Assembly (NCBI RefSeq): GCF_003967555.1
Contig: NZ_BIFS01000001.1
Coordinates: 5,890,001-5,954,000, forward strand
Direction of reading: 5' to 3'
DNA from: Dictyobacter kobayashii
GTDB taxonomy: Bacteria; Chloroflexota; Ktedonobacteria; Ktedonobacterales; Ktedonobacteraceae
Length of the DNA stretch: 64,000 nt
The notes beneath the pieces were generated by a model that was given only the letters and a program-made list of their open reading frames with translations, ran no database searches and was not told the origin of the DNA. Each line of letters opens with the position of its first letter. Within the stretch, counting starts at the first letter, position 1. The position numbers and the translations under genes are program-made. Below are positions 56,122 through 64,000 of this stretch, piece after piece.

Positions 56122-56892
56122 ATGCACAAACTAGATGGTCGGGTGGCGATTGTAACCGGAGGCGCACGAGGGATCGGGGCCTGCATCGCACGCACCCTGG
56201 CGGCCCATGGCGCGGACATCGCGATCCTGGATTGGATGCTCGACGAAGAAGCGGCCGAGGTAGTGCGCGAGATCGAAAAGCTAGGGCGGCGCGCCCAGAC
56301 AATCGAAGTCGACGTATCCGTATCCGCGCAGGTCAACGCCGCCGTCCAGCAGGTCCAGGCAAGCTATGGTCGCATCGACATCCTGGTCAACAACGCGGGC
56401 ATCTGCCCCTTCCGGGACCTGTTCTCGATTACCGATGAGGTCTGGGAGAAAACGCTAAACGTCAACCTGAGCGGTATGTTCTACCTGGCACGGGCCGTCG
56501 CGCCAGTGATGATAGAACAGCAACGCGGCGTCATCATCAACATCTCCACCGTCTCAACCCAGATCTGTAGTCCACACCAGATCCACTACATCGCCTCCAA
56601 AGGTGGTGTAGACGCCCTGACCAGGGCGCTGGCAGTGGCGCTCTCCCCCTATAACGTGCGCGTCAACGCCGTCGCCCCATTGGGTGCGGCCACCGCCATC
56701 AACGCCAACGTTGAGGAACAGCGCGAAGCCTGGGAAAAGAGCGGCGTACCCCGCATCCAGCACTACAGCCTGATGAAGCGCCAGGGAGAGCCGCAGGATT
56801 ACGCCAACGGCGTCCTCTATCTTGTTTCGGACGAAGCATCATTTATCACCAGCATTGTATTGCCAATTGAAGGGGGAGCCCTCGTCGTGTAG
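56122..56892 (+). CDS. Short-chain dehydrogenase, possibly L-rhamnose 1-dehydrogenase
   Basis: 256 residues. The NAD(P) motif TGGARGIGACIA, NNAGICPF, catalytic Ser region IINISTVS and HYIASKGG (Tyr and Lys) show an active SDR. Its segment RVNAVAPLGAATAINAN, followed by SLMKRQGEPQDYANG, resembles L-rhamnose dehydrogenases. It lies 11 bases after the dehydratase gene. If both assignments hold, the pair would convert rhamnose via rhamnonate to 2-keto-3-deoxyrhamnonate; a lactonase and aldolase are not present here. Confidence 0.8.
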   Translation: MHKLDGRVAIVTGGARGIGACIARTLAAHGADIAILDWMLDEEAAEVVREIEKLGRRAQTIEVDVSVSAQVNAAVQQVQASYGRIDILVNNAGICPFRDLFSITDEVWEKTLNVNLSGMFYLARAVAPVMIEQQRGVIINISTVSTQICSPHQIHYIASKGGVDALTRALAVALSPYNVRVNAVAPLGAATAINANVEEQREAWEKSGVPRIQHYSLMKRQGEPQDYANGVLYLVSDEASFITSIVLPIEGGALVV

Positions 56893-56945
56893 TGCTCTTA
56901 GTAAGAGCCATTGAAACACGTAATCTCTCAAAGGAGGAGAAGCAT

Positions 56946-59081
56946 ATGCCAATAAGGAAGTTGGGATTTTTGCTCGGCAGCGCCTGTGTGATTACCATCC
57001 TGTTGCTCTCACTCAACCCGGCCACGTTCCCAGTCGCCTATGCGAATAGTACAACGTATTATGTCAACAACCAGAGCGGCTCCAACTGCAATGATGCCGG
57101 GGCTGGAACTACGCAGAGCGCCCCCTGGTGTGATTTTACGCCCATCAATAGCCATACTTTTGGTCCTGGAGACCAGATACTACTGGCACGCGGGGCTAGC
57201 TGGAATCAGCAGATGACCATTAATGGCTCGGGTGCGGCGGGCAGCTACGCAACGATCGATGCCTACGGCTCGGGGGCGCAACCAAAGATTATCCGCAACG
57301 GCAACGAGGCCGACCGAGCCATCCGCATGAACGACCCATCCTATTGGAGCGTCAACAACCTGGAGATCGGCTCCGCAGGCACCGGCATCCTGGTCTATTA
57401 CGACACACTAGCGCACCAGGGTCTGCAATTCTCCAATATCTATGTGCACGACATCCGTGGTATCCACCAGGGGAACACGACCAGCGGACAGAATGATCGT
57501 ATCTGGAACTCGGCGGGTATCGAGATTACCGGCAACGTATCATTTACCTCGACGCAATACGCGTTGCAGAATGTCACACTCAGCAACATCGAAGGCACAC
57601 ACAACCAGGACAGCATCTCATTCGACTGGTTTAATGGCCTGACATCCAGTGATGGCGGGGATGGCCACAACCTGGTGCAGAACGTAACCATGAGCAGTCT
57701 CTATCTACATGACGACAATGGTCCGGCTGCCGGCTGTGACGAGGGCATGCGCCTGGTCAATATGCAGAGCGTGACGATATTTAACTCACGCCTGAACGAT
57801 GAGGGTGCCTGCCACAGTAACTCAGGGACAGCTGGTATCATCTTCGGTCGACTACAGAACGTCTCGTTTGTGAACAGCATTATGACCAATGTTCCCAATA
57901 CCAGTTCACCAGACCAGACCGGTTTTGATTATGAGTGCTGCAACGACCAGGTACGCATTCGCGATAGCTATATCGCCGGGAATGCCGGGGCCGGCATCGA
58001 GTTCCTGGCCATCCACGGCAGTAGTGACCACAGCACCAATAGTGAGGTAGCTGGAAACGTCTTTTCAAACAATGGCAATGGCGGCATCGAGCGTCTAGGG
58101 ACAGATATCACGCCAACTGGTACCATTCGTGATAATCTCTACTCTGAGCCAGCGGGCCTGACCACCACCTCTGGCGGGGCTAATTTTAGCGGCTTCACCC
58201 TGACCAATAATATACAGGCCACTGTGTCCAGCGCCCTCTACAACGCGGGCAACGACTATAGTGGAACACAGGGGCAGCATGGCTGGTCGTATCAGTATAG
58301 TAATGATGGAGCGAGCTGGAGCAACCTGCCTTACGATGCGAGCAGCAGCACCTGGAAGCCCACTGCCGCGAGCGTTCCCCAGATTACCCAGTTTGGCATG
58401 CATCCCGATGCCTGCTCACAATGCTGGGTAGGACGGGCCTGGACGGCACCAAGCAATGGGACGATCAGCATCCGCAGCCGAGTCCTCAAAGGCGATATCA
58501 GCGGCGGCAATGGTGTTGTGGCACGCATCACCAAAAACGGGAGCGTCATTTGGGGTCCACAGACGATTGCTTACAATGATCAAGTAGGAATTGAAGCCAA
58601 CCTGGACAACGTGGCGGTCAACACCAATGATGTGGTGCGCTTCGAGATCGCCAACAATGGTGATAACACCTACGATACTACCAGCTGGGACCCTTCAATC
58701 GGCTATACAGCATCCGGGACACCGGCGTTGAACCGCTACTACAACGGCAGCATTCCCGACCACTGGATTACCAGTGGCGCGGTTGCTGGCGGCTATCATC
58801 TGGAGACGACATTGGGCTACCTCTATGCTAGCAGTCGGAGCGGAACGGTCGCCCTCTATGGTTGCCTCAATGGCAGCGACCACTTTGTCTCGCTGGATGC
58901 TGCTTGCGAGGGAAAAAGCGTCCTGCGGACCGAGGGGTGGATCGATAGCGCTTCGGCGACAGGGACAACGCAGATCTACCGCTGCCGCTCCGGCAATGAT
59001 CATTTTGTATCGATTGATGCCAGCTGTGAGGGACAAACCTATGAGGAGTCATTGGGATATGTGTTGAACGCACCGCAATGA
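56946..59081 (+). CDS. Secreted right-handed beta-helix protein, polysaccharide-lyase-like
   Basis: 711 residues from MPIRKLGFLL, preceded by AAAGGAGGAG. A signal peptide ends near VAYAN. TYYVNNQSGSNCNDAGAGTT and GPGDQILLARGASWNQQMTI are the usual opening of secreted parallel beta-helix proteins (pectate lyase-like and related). The middle (~130-400) has repeated short strands with Asn ladders. The C-terminus has two related ~40-residue repeats with ALYGCLNGSDHFVSLDAACEG and IYRCRSGNDHFVSIDASCEG, probably a binding module. Catalytic residues cannot be assigned. It likely cuts an external polymer feeding the importer. Confidence 0.8.
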   Translation: MPIRKLGFLLGSACVITILLLSLNPATFPVAYANSTTYYVNNQSGSNCNDAGAGTTQSAPWCDFTPINSHTFGPGDQILLARGASWNQQMTINGSGAAGSYATIDAYGSGAQPKIIRNGNEADRAIRMNDPSYWSVNNLEIGSAGTGILVYYDTLAHQGLQFSNIYVHDIRGIHQGNTTSGQNDRIWNSAGIEITGNVSFTSTQYALQNVTLSNIEGTHNQDSISFDWFNGLTSSDGGDGHNLVQNVTMSSLYLHDDNGPAAGCDEGMRLVNMQSVTIFNSRLNDEGACHSNSGTAGIIFGRLQNVSFVNSIMTNVPNTSSPDQTGFDYECCNDQVRIRDSYIAGNAGAGIEFLAIHGSSDHSTNSEVAGNVFSNNGNGGIERLGTDITPTGTIRDNLYSEPAGLTTTSGGANFSGFTLTNNIQATVSSALYNAGNDYSGTQGQHGWSYQYSNDGASWSNLPYDASSSTWKPTAASVPQITQFGMHPDACSQCWVGRAWTAPSNGTISIRSRVLKGDISGGNGVVARITKNGSVIWGPQTIAYNDQVGIEANLDNVAVNTNDVVRFEIANNGDNTYDTTSWDPSIGYTASGTPALNRYYNGSIPDHWITSGAVAGGYHLETTLGYLYASSRSGTVALYGCLNGSDHFVSLDAACEGKSVLRTEGWIDSASATGTTQIYRCRSGNDHFVSIDASCEGQTYEESLGYVLNAPQ

Positions 59082-59100
59082 TATAGATGATGGGATGAGA

Positions 59101-59134
59101 GGCGCAGCCATATTATACAGGCTGCGCCTTTTTT
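59101..59134 (+). terminator. Intrinsic terminator of the LacI-controlled operon
   Basis: A perfect 9-bp stem (GGCGCAGCC/GGCTGCGCC), 10-base AT loop, then six T. It starts 19 bases after the beta-helix stop codon. Confidence 0.92.
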
Positions 59135-59440
59135 ATTGGGCGCGAGAAGCGCTTTTTATCTAGTTAGTAATTATTTTACTCTTATAGTAATAGGTTGTTA
59201 TAATTATGTGCATATGTATATATTAATTTTTAAGCGGATTGAGAATTTTTTTAGGCAATGAGAGAAGAGGGGCAAAATATGGCATCTAATATGCAGCGGA
59301 GTATTCCTATTACTGGAGAAGCACTCAAAGAAGGCATGGGCGTATGGATGGGAGATGTTTTGTGTTTGGGGTGTTGGTAGTGCGGGACTTCTGTGAGTTT
59401 GGTTTGCTGGTTCGAATTCAATCAAAATGGGAGAAAGATA
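59135..59440. other. AT-rich intergenic region
   Basis: Very AT-rich up to about 59250, a good setting for a promoter, but no clear -35/-10 pair stands out. Nothing else is recognised. Confidence 0.4.
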
Positions 59441-59923
59441 TTGTTGAAAAGATTAAGGGCATTGCTGAAGCAAAAAAAATTCAGGGTTGGCCTGGCGTTA
59501 CTGGCAGTGGCGGTGCTGGCGTTTGGAGTTTTTACTGTTGTGTCTCTGGTTAGCCCGAAGCCGGAACCTACTGTATTGCTGGTTTCTCGTCCCATAGATC
59601 CTTACAAGCCTGCTCTACCTCCTTTCGAAAAACGTATTACGGATGCGGCTGCGGTACAGCGACTTTATGATACATCCATGGCACTTCCTGGGATCTCACC
59701 TTTTGCTAGTTATAATTGTGGTTCGGATAATGGAGAAGTGTATAAGCTGACGTTTTTGAATGGCACCACAATTATAAAGACTATGGAATTACAGGTTAGT
59801 GGTTGTGAATGGCTTCTCATTGATACCGATAACCTTTTTCATCCTCAGGATGTTCGTCAACCTCTTCTGGGGAAAACGGATTTTTTTGCCCTTTTCAGTC
59901 GTACCACAGGGATAGCGGTATGA
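59441..59923 (+). CDS. Membrane-anchored hypothetical protein
   Basis: About 160 residues if started at the TTG at 59441 (GGGAG lies 7 bases before); the frame is open from 59393. A basic N-terminus and one membrane helix (FRVGLALLAVAVLAFGVFTVV) lead to an external domain with ITDAAAVQRLYDTSMALPG, a Cys pair (YNCGSDNG, VSGCEW) and KLTFLNGTTIIKTMELQ. No family was recognised. It appears complete and stands alone. Confidence 0.65.
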   Translation: MLKRLRALLKQKKFRVGLALLAVAVLAFGVFTVVSLVSPKPEPTVLLVSRPIDPYKPALPPFEKRITDAAAVQRLYDTSMALPGISPFASYNCGSDNGEVYKLTFLNGTTIIKTMELQVSGCEWLLIDTDNLFHPQDVRQPLLGKTDFFALFSRTTGIAV

Positions 59924-60167
59924 TTATATAAGAAAAGAAGAAAAATGTGATAGAGCTGGCTTAAGGGTACTTGCAGCGTGGCTTTGGAAGCGTTGTTGCA
60001 AGCTCCATAGGATCATGCTTGTTTTGATCCTGTGCAGGAGTGTGGAGATTTGCTTTTCTCGTTCAATCCCTCTGATTTTGCCACTTGACAATAACCTTAG
60101 CTGTATGGCACTATGTTTTTAGTGATATAAAACTTTGTTTTTATGAATGAAAATAAGAGGTTTTGTT

Positions 60168-60851
60168 ATGGTGAGGAATTTTGCGATTCAAGCTCTGCTA
60201 GGGGGAATGTTTCAGGTATTGATGTTTCCGCTGATCCTGTTTCTTGCTGCTGGTACTCTCGCGTGGCCTGCTGCATGGATCTTTCTGGTTTTGCTCTACG
60301 GCTTTGTTAGTGTTACTGCCCGTTGGTTGTCCAGGCGTAATCCTGGATTGCTAGAGGAGCGCATGAGTATGTTCAAATCAGGTCAATCGGAACGGGACAG
60401 ATTGTTTGTTCCATTGGTAGTGGTCTGCATGGTCTGGCTGGCCTTGATGCCGCTTGACGCTGTGCGTTTCCACTGGTCGTGGGTTCCGGTCTGGCTTCAG
60501 GTGGTGGGTGCGCTGGCCCTGATTGGTTCGTTTGTTTTTATGTTTCTGGCCTTTCGGGAAAATGGCTATCTGACGCCGACCGTGCGCATTCAGAAGGAGC
60601 GTGAGCACAAAGTGATATCTACTGGTCTTTATCAGTATGTGCGCCATCCTATGTATAGCGGCTTTCTGCTTTTCTTCGTGGGGACAGCTCTCTTGCTGGG
60701 GTCAGTGTATGGGCTCTTGTTCGCGCTGGTTCTCTGTGGTCTATTCGCCTGGCGGGCGGTGCGAGAGGAGCACACGCTGCTGGTTGGGTTGCCTGGTTAT
60801 GATGCCTATATGGCTCGGGTACACTACCGTTTGATTCCTCGCGTCTGGTAG
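60168..60851 (+). CDS. Isoprenylcysteine carboxyl methyltransferase-like membrane protein
   Basis: 227 residues from MVRNFAIQAL, chosen because AGAGG precedes 60168. About five membrane helices. The C-terminal STGLYQYVRHPMYSGFLLFF, then EEHTLLVGLPGYDAYMARVH, is the ICMT/PEMT signature that binds S-adenosylmethionine. Bacterial members methylate lipids or are uncharacterised. Confidence 0.85.
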   Translation: MVRNFAIQALLGGMFQVLMFPLILFLAAGTLAWPAAWIFLVLLYGFVSVTARWLSRRNPGLLEERMSMFKSGQSERDRLFVPLVVVCMVWLALMPLDAVRFHWSWVPVWLQVVGALALIGSFVFMFLAFRENGYLTPTVRIQKEREHKVISTGLYQYVRHPMYSGFLLFFVGTALLLGSVYGLLFALVLCGLFAWRAVREEHTLLVGLPGYDAYMARVHYRLIPRVW

Positions 60852-61212
60852 TATAAGGTTGCGTTTACAATTGGCTGATGAATTCGCCTCCTATCTATGC
60901 TGGTATAGGCTGTCTGGTTGCTGATTTTAATTCCCACAACGGAGAAGTATCGCAACCAGGTAGCCTCTCTTAATGTAGATGTCATGTGAAAAATCTTATA
61001 TAAAAAGTCATAAGGATTATACAGTTATATTCAGGGCTGATTGTAAGTATATTGGAATGTTGAAAATAGCTGTGTTCGAAATGAGACCTTCTTGTGAGGG
61101 TTTACTGTAATTCAGTGATAGAGCCGTGATATACGTGTTATAGAATGTCAGGAGAGAAAGTGTTTGATTGAGATAGATAGGAAGGGATCGGTAGTAAGGA
61201 GGAGACGTCAAA
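60852..61212. other. 361-base intergenic region
   Basis: Moderately AT-rich, with no repeat copy and no convincing gene. GGAGACG before 61213 is the ribosome site of the next gene. Confidence 0.45.
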
Positions 61213-61782
61213 ATGAAAAGGGTAGCGAATATCTCCGGGCCTGGGAGCAAATCGAGGCAGAGAGATTGGTTCCTGCGAGGAGTGAGTTTAGTCCTCTTTG
61301 GATTTTTTCTCGTGCTCTGTGTGCTTGCTGGCGGGTTCTACTGGTTGTCCACCACTTCTGAAGGATTTTCGTTTGGGCTTCTGACGCATCTTGCGGGCCT
61401 GCTGGCAACTGTAGTGTTTCTGGTGTGGCTTGCACTCGTTACAGCGCTACACTTGCGCCGGGAGAAAGACTTTCTTGACGATAGGGTAGTGGCCACGCTG
61501 CGCGCCACACTTAAGGGTCCCAGCAAGGACCCTGATGTTCGTGTGCGTGTTGAAGCGGCCAGGGGTCTGGCGGGATTGGATGTGGAGGAGTCTGCTCTGC
61601 ACCATCGGCACGAAGAATTAGATGCGCTCCTCGCATCTACGCTCAGCGGCAAGGAGATGGACCCGGATCCTGGAGTGCGTGTTGAGGCGGCCAGGGGTCT
61701 GGCGGAATTAGAGTTAGAGGAGCACTCTTATCAGCATGAGCATCACGATCTGGACGATTTAATCTTTAAGCCTGACTTGTAG
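61213..61782 (+). CDS. Membrane protein with two HEAT-like repeats
   Basis: 189 residues. Two membrane helices (~22-45 and ~58-80) are followed by a cytoplasmic or external domain with two near-identical units, DPDVRVRVEAARGLAGLDVEE and DPGVRVEAARGLAELELEE, spaced about 50 residues apart with His-rich ends (HHRHEELD, HEHHDLDDL). The units resemble HEAT repeats, and the His/Asp/Glu clusters could bind metal. Only two units is very few for a HEAT protein. GGAG precedes the ATG. Confidence 0.65.
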   Translation: MKRVANISGPGSKSRQRDWFLRGVSLVLFGFFLVLCVLAGGFYWLSTTSEGFSFGLLTHLAGLLATVVFLVWLALVTALHLRREKDFLDDRVVATLRATLKGPSKDPDVRVRVEAARGLAGLDVEESALHHRHEELDALLASTLSGKEMDPDPGVRVEAARGLAELELEEHSYQHEHHDLDDLIFKPDL

Positions 61783-61876
61783 TCAGCAAGCAGGTAACCT
61801 CTGGGAAACAAAAAGCAGACATGGATAAAGCGGTTTCTCAAATACGAAACGGTTCGTGTTTATCAGGGGGGGCTTG

Positions 61877-62060
61877 CGGGGAGGGATAAAGCGGGGGCAA
61901 GCCCCGCACGTACAATTTGTGTTTTTGGTGCGGGGAGGGATAAAGCGGGGGCAAGCCTCGCACGTACAATTTGTGTTTCTTGGTGTTTTTGGTGCGAGGA
62001 GGGATAAAGCTGGGGCAAGCCTCGCACGTACAATTTGTGTTTCTTTGGGCTTTTGATTAT
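61877..62060. repeat. Three tandem copies of the dispersed repeat
   Basis: GGGATAAAGCKGGGGCAAGC followed by YCGCACGTACAATTTGTGTT occurs three times in a row, about 50 and 60 bases apart. This is the densest cluster of the family in the window, in the gap 61783-62089. Confidence 0.75.
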
Positions 62061-62089
62061 TTGTTTTGAGCGTAAGGGTTGCCTGCGCT

Positions 62090-62866
62090 TTATAGGGGTT
62101 TGCCCCAGGTGATTGTGGCTGTGTATTGTATTTTGAGCTGGCCGTTTTGGCTTTGGGGCGCAAGGAGGTCGTGGACGTTTTGGTTGAAGGCTGTGATATT
62201 TGCTGTGGTGGGCATGCGTTGTGGTGAGAGGCTGATTTGTGCGTGTAAGGCGGCCAGGATTTTTTCTTCTGTGTCTGTATAAGTGATTGCCTGGGTGGTG
62301 TGTTCGCCCTGTGGTTGGAATAAGTGATGGCGCTCGAGTTCTTTTGCCAGGTCGAAGGGGGATGGTGTGGGGGGGATGGCGTAGTGCTCAAGCAGTTGTT
62401 GAATGCTTGCTGGCCAGAGTTCCTGGCGACTGACAAGCGCGAGGGTTCCATGGGGGGTCAGGGCGCTGGCAAAGCGGGACAGGACAATATCCCAATCCAT
62501 CCATTGGAGGCTATCGCCGGCTGTAATTAATGAGTAAGGAGGACGCAACTTTACCTGTTCGATAGCGCCAGTGGTCCAGCGCAGGTTGGGATGATGACCG
62601 CCTGGGAGGGAACGCCCTTTGCGTGTCATTGGCGAAGAGAGGTCTATCGCATCTACGCGATCTACCAATGCTGCTAATGGTCGGGCCAGGTCCCCTAGCC
62701 CGGTGCCCGCATCCAGCACAGCATAAGGATGGTCCTTGAGCAAATCCGCCAGGATGCTGAACGTTTCGGGTGGATAGGGAAAACGGTATTGATAGTTGTC
62801 AACAATGCTCTGTTCCTGGAATCTGGTGGCCTCTTTGGCCTGTAGATGATTGGGCTCTGGTGGCAT
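62090..62866 (-). CDS. Class I SAM-dependent methyltransferase
   Basis: 258 residues. VLDAGTGLGDLARPLA is motif I (SAM binding), VDAIDLSSPM is motif II and ITAGDSLQWMDW lies at motif IV. FPYPPETFSILADLL at the N-terminus suggests the small-molecule type related to ubiquinone or secondary metabolite methyltransferases. The acceptor is unknown. Confidence 0.85.
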   Translation of the reverse strand: MPPEPNHLQAKEATRFQEQSIVDNYQYRFPYPPETFSILADLLKDHPYAVLDAGTGLGDLARPLAALVDRVDAIDLSSPMTRKGRSLPGGHHPNLRWTTGAIEQVKLRPPYSLITAGDSLQWMDWDIVLSRFASALTPHGTLALVSRQELWPASIQQLLEHYAIPPTPSPFDLAKELERHHLFQPQGEHTTQAITYTDTEEKILAALHAQISLSPQRMPTTANITAFNQNVHDLLAPQSQNGQLKIQYTATITWGKPL

Positions 62867-62953
62867 GGATGTGTCCTTCTATGGTAGAGAGGGGCAATGG
62901 CTGCGGCCATTGCCTGAGTGTCTGATTCCCATGAACCTGGGGAGTTGCCCTTG

Positions 62954-63065
62954 CGGGCGTGCGCTAACGCGCCCGAGCTGTTTTTTAGAGTGTGTTGCAG
63001 AAATGTGCTGTGCACAGCACATTTCTGCAACACACTCTAAAAAACTTTTTGAGCACCGAAGGTGC
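62954..63065. repeat. Three consecutive hairpins, one a perfect 66-base palindrome
   Basis: CGGGCG/CGCCCG at 62954-62975, a perfect palindrome at 62980-63045 (33 bases each side) and GCACC-GAA-GGTGC at 63051-63065. It lies between two minus-strand genes and belongs to the long-plus-short hairpin family. Confidence 0.8.
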
Positions 63066-63154
63066 GAAATGTATGAGCGGCAAGGGCGCGGAGGTTATGA
63101 GTGTCAGATAGACTTATTGTTTACACGGTTCGAGCTGATATCATAACATATTTT

Positions 63155-63556
63155 CTATCCCTCTGTCTTCGAGGCTATGGATTGATTGATCTCCCAGATG
63201 TTGCCTTCCGGGTCGGCAAAGTGCGCTGTGCGTAGCCCCCAGCGTTGGTCAGTTGGGGGTCGGAGGAAGGTAACTCCCTTTGCCTTGAGCTCCGCGTAGG
63301 CAGCGTCGACATCTTCAACGCCAGCAGCCAGCACGACGCGAGGAGTTCCAGCGATCTTGAGCTCATTGGGATCTGAGCCGAGCAGGTCTGTGGCACCTGA
63401 GGCCGAGAGCAGGATCAGGTACCGTTCTTGCAACTGGAAAGTTGAAGAATTGGCATCGGTTCCTGCATACGGAAGTTTGAGCGTGTCTCGATAAAATGTC
63501 GTACATCTGGCCAGGTCCTGGACAAACACTACCGTCGCGATTATGCCGTCAATCAT
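63155..63556 (-). CDS. VOC (glyoxalase/bleomycin-resistance) family protein
   Basis: 133 residues from MIDGIIATVVF (GAGGAAG before 63556). VFVQDLARCTTFYRDTLKLP opens the first beta-alpha-beta-beta-beta unit, and VEDVDAAYAELKAKGVTFLR then AHFADPEGNIWEINQ closes the second. The final Glu and DPEGN are typical metal-site positions. Members act on small toxic molecules or antibiotics; the substrate is unknown. Confidence 0.9.
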   Translation of the reverse strand: MIDGIIATVVFVQDLARCTTFYRDTLKLPYAGTDANSSTFQLQERYLILLSASGATDLLGSDPNELKIAGTPRVVLAAGVEDVDAAYAELKAKGVTFLRPPTDQRWGLRTAHFADPEGNIWEINQSIASKTEG

Positions 63557-63868
63557 GATTGCTTCCTCTTTTCCTTTGTTCGCCGTCGATTTCAGAACGG
63601 AGTCCATGGGTGTGTGTATGTGTAAATTTTGTTCCGCTACCAGGGAGAAGGGCAGGCTTGTTTGTGTTCAACAATGAGTAGTTTAGCAGAGAAGGAAGGA
63701 CAAAACTTCTTCAATCTTGCGTTTTTTTCACCGCTTAGACGAAGTAAATCAGATGTTCTTAACTGGTACGTTGACAAGGTGGTGTGCAGGCAATAGAATG
63801 CTTAAGCACAAGGTAGTAATGGGCATGATGTATGAGCGATACGTTCTAGAAAAGGGCGATGGGATAGT

Positions 63869-64000
63869 ATGCAGGTAATTTTCGCAGGTGGCGCAGCCGG
63901 AGTGGGGGCAAGTTGTGTAGCCATAGAGATTGCTGAGCAGTGGATTGTGGTTGATGCTGGTGTGCGGGTGGATCGATCTGCCGATCCTTTGCCAGATCTG
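63869..64000 (+). CDS. Metallo-beta-lactamase-fold protein (N-terminal fragment)
   Basis: 44 residues before the window ends: MQVIFAGGAAGVGASCVAIE, then WIVVDAGVRVD and DPLPDL. The opening strand with a G-rich turn and the VVDAG strand fit the MBL fold, most like the beta-CASP RNA-processing type. The metal-binding HxHxDH lies beyond the edge, so the subtype is open. Confidence 0.6.
   Translation, partial: MQVIFAGGAAGVGASCVAIEIAEQWIVVDAGVRVDRSADPLPDL

Overview
This is a 64 kb window of roughly 50% GC from a soil-type bacterium with a large genome. The gene content suggests Ktedonobacteria (Chloroflexota): an HTH-WD40 fusion protein, sugar ABC importers without their own ATPase, a large RHS protein, arsenite oxidase, and many dispersed GC-rich hairpin repeats. 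This placement is inference; no rRNA gene or phylogenetic marker was available to test it.

Layout. 1-5.5 kb: end of an MFS exporter with a divergent CGNR-type regulator, two split-barrel flavoproteins, and a three-gene sugar or polyol catabolic operon. 6.4-9.5 kb: arsenite oxidase AioB-AioA on the minus strand. 9.6-14.3 kb: the most unusual block. Behind one clear promoter lie a 72-residue putative beta-grasp (ubiquitin-like) protein, five tandem bacterial Y-RNA candidates (three with T-arm-like elements, one a near-complete circularly permuted tRNA mimic), a Ro60-like TROVE/vWA protein, an orphan protein and a ThiF/E1-like adenylyltransferase. 14.4-23.4 kb: MOSC protein, acetyltransferase, phytanoyl-CoA dioxygenase with AraC regulator, polyphosphate kinase 2, a multi-PAS histidine kinase, a TetR regulator and DNA-3-methyladenine glycosylase. 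23.6-26.8 kb: a sugar ABC importer. 26.9-35.2 kb: metabolic and membrane singletons (DUF998, LLM oxidoreductase, aldo/keto reductase, MgtC, acetyltransferase, glycosyltransferase, glucose-6-phosphate isomerase). 35.3-39.4 kb: a complete Fe(III)/phosphonate-type ABC importer. 39.6-42.9 kb: FTR1-like membrane protein, ChrB-like protein and HTH-WD40 protein. 43.2-47.0 kb: RHS protein with a hydrophobic tip and a likely membrane immunity gene. 47.1-49.4 kb: PmoA-like protein, transposase remnant, SRPBCC protein and a small helical protein. 49.6-59.1 kb: a LacI-controlled locus with ABC importer, rhamnonate-dehydratase-like enzyme, dehydrogenase and a secreted beta-helix protein, probably for uptake and oxidative breakdown of a deoxysugar polymer. 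59.4-64 kb: small membrane proteins, methyltransferases, a VOC protein and the start of a metallo-beta-lactamase-fold protein.

Two features run through the window. First, at least twelve genes are split by one-base frameshifts, mostly losses in short G or C runs, while the reading frame otherwise stays intact. This looks like a systematic sequence error rather than gene decay, so I give the span of the repaired gene and state the breakpoint. Second, the intergenic regions are full of repeats: a ~70-nt dispersed element, a 42-nt element, and long near-perfect hairpins whose arms differ in sequence but keep their pairing.
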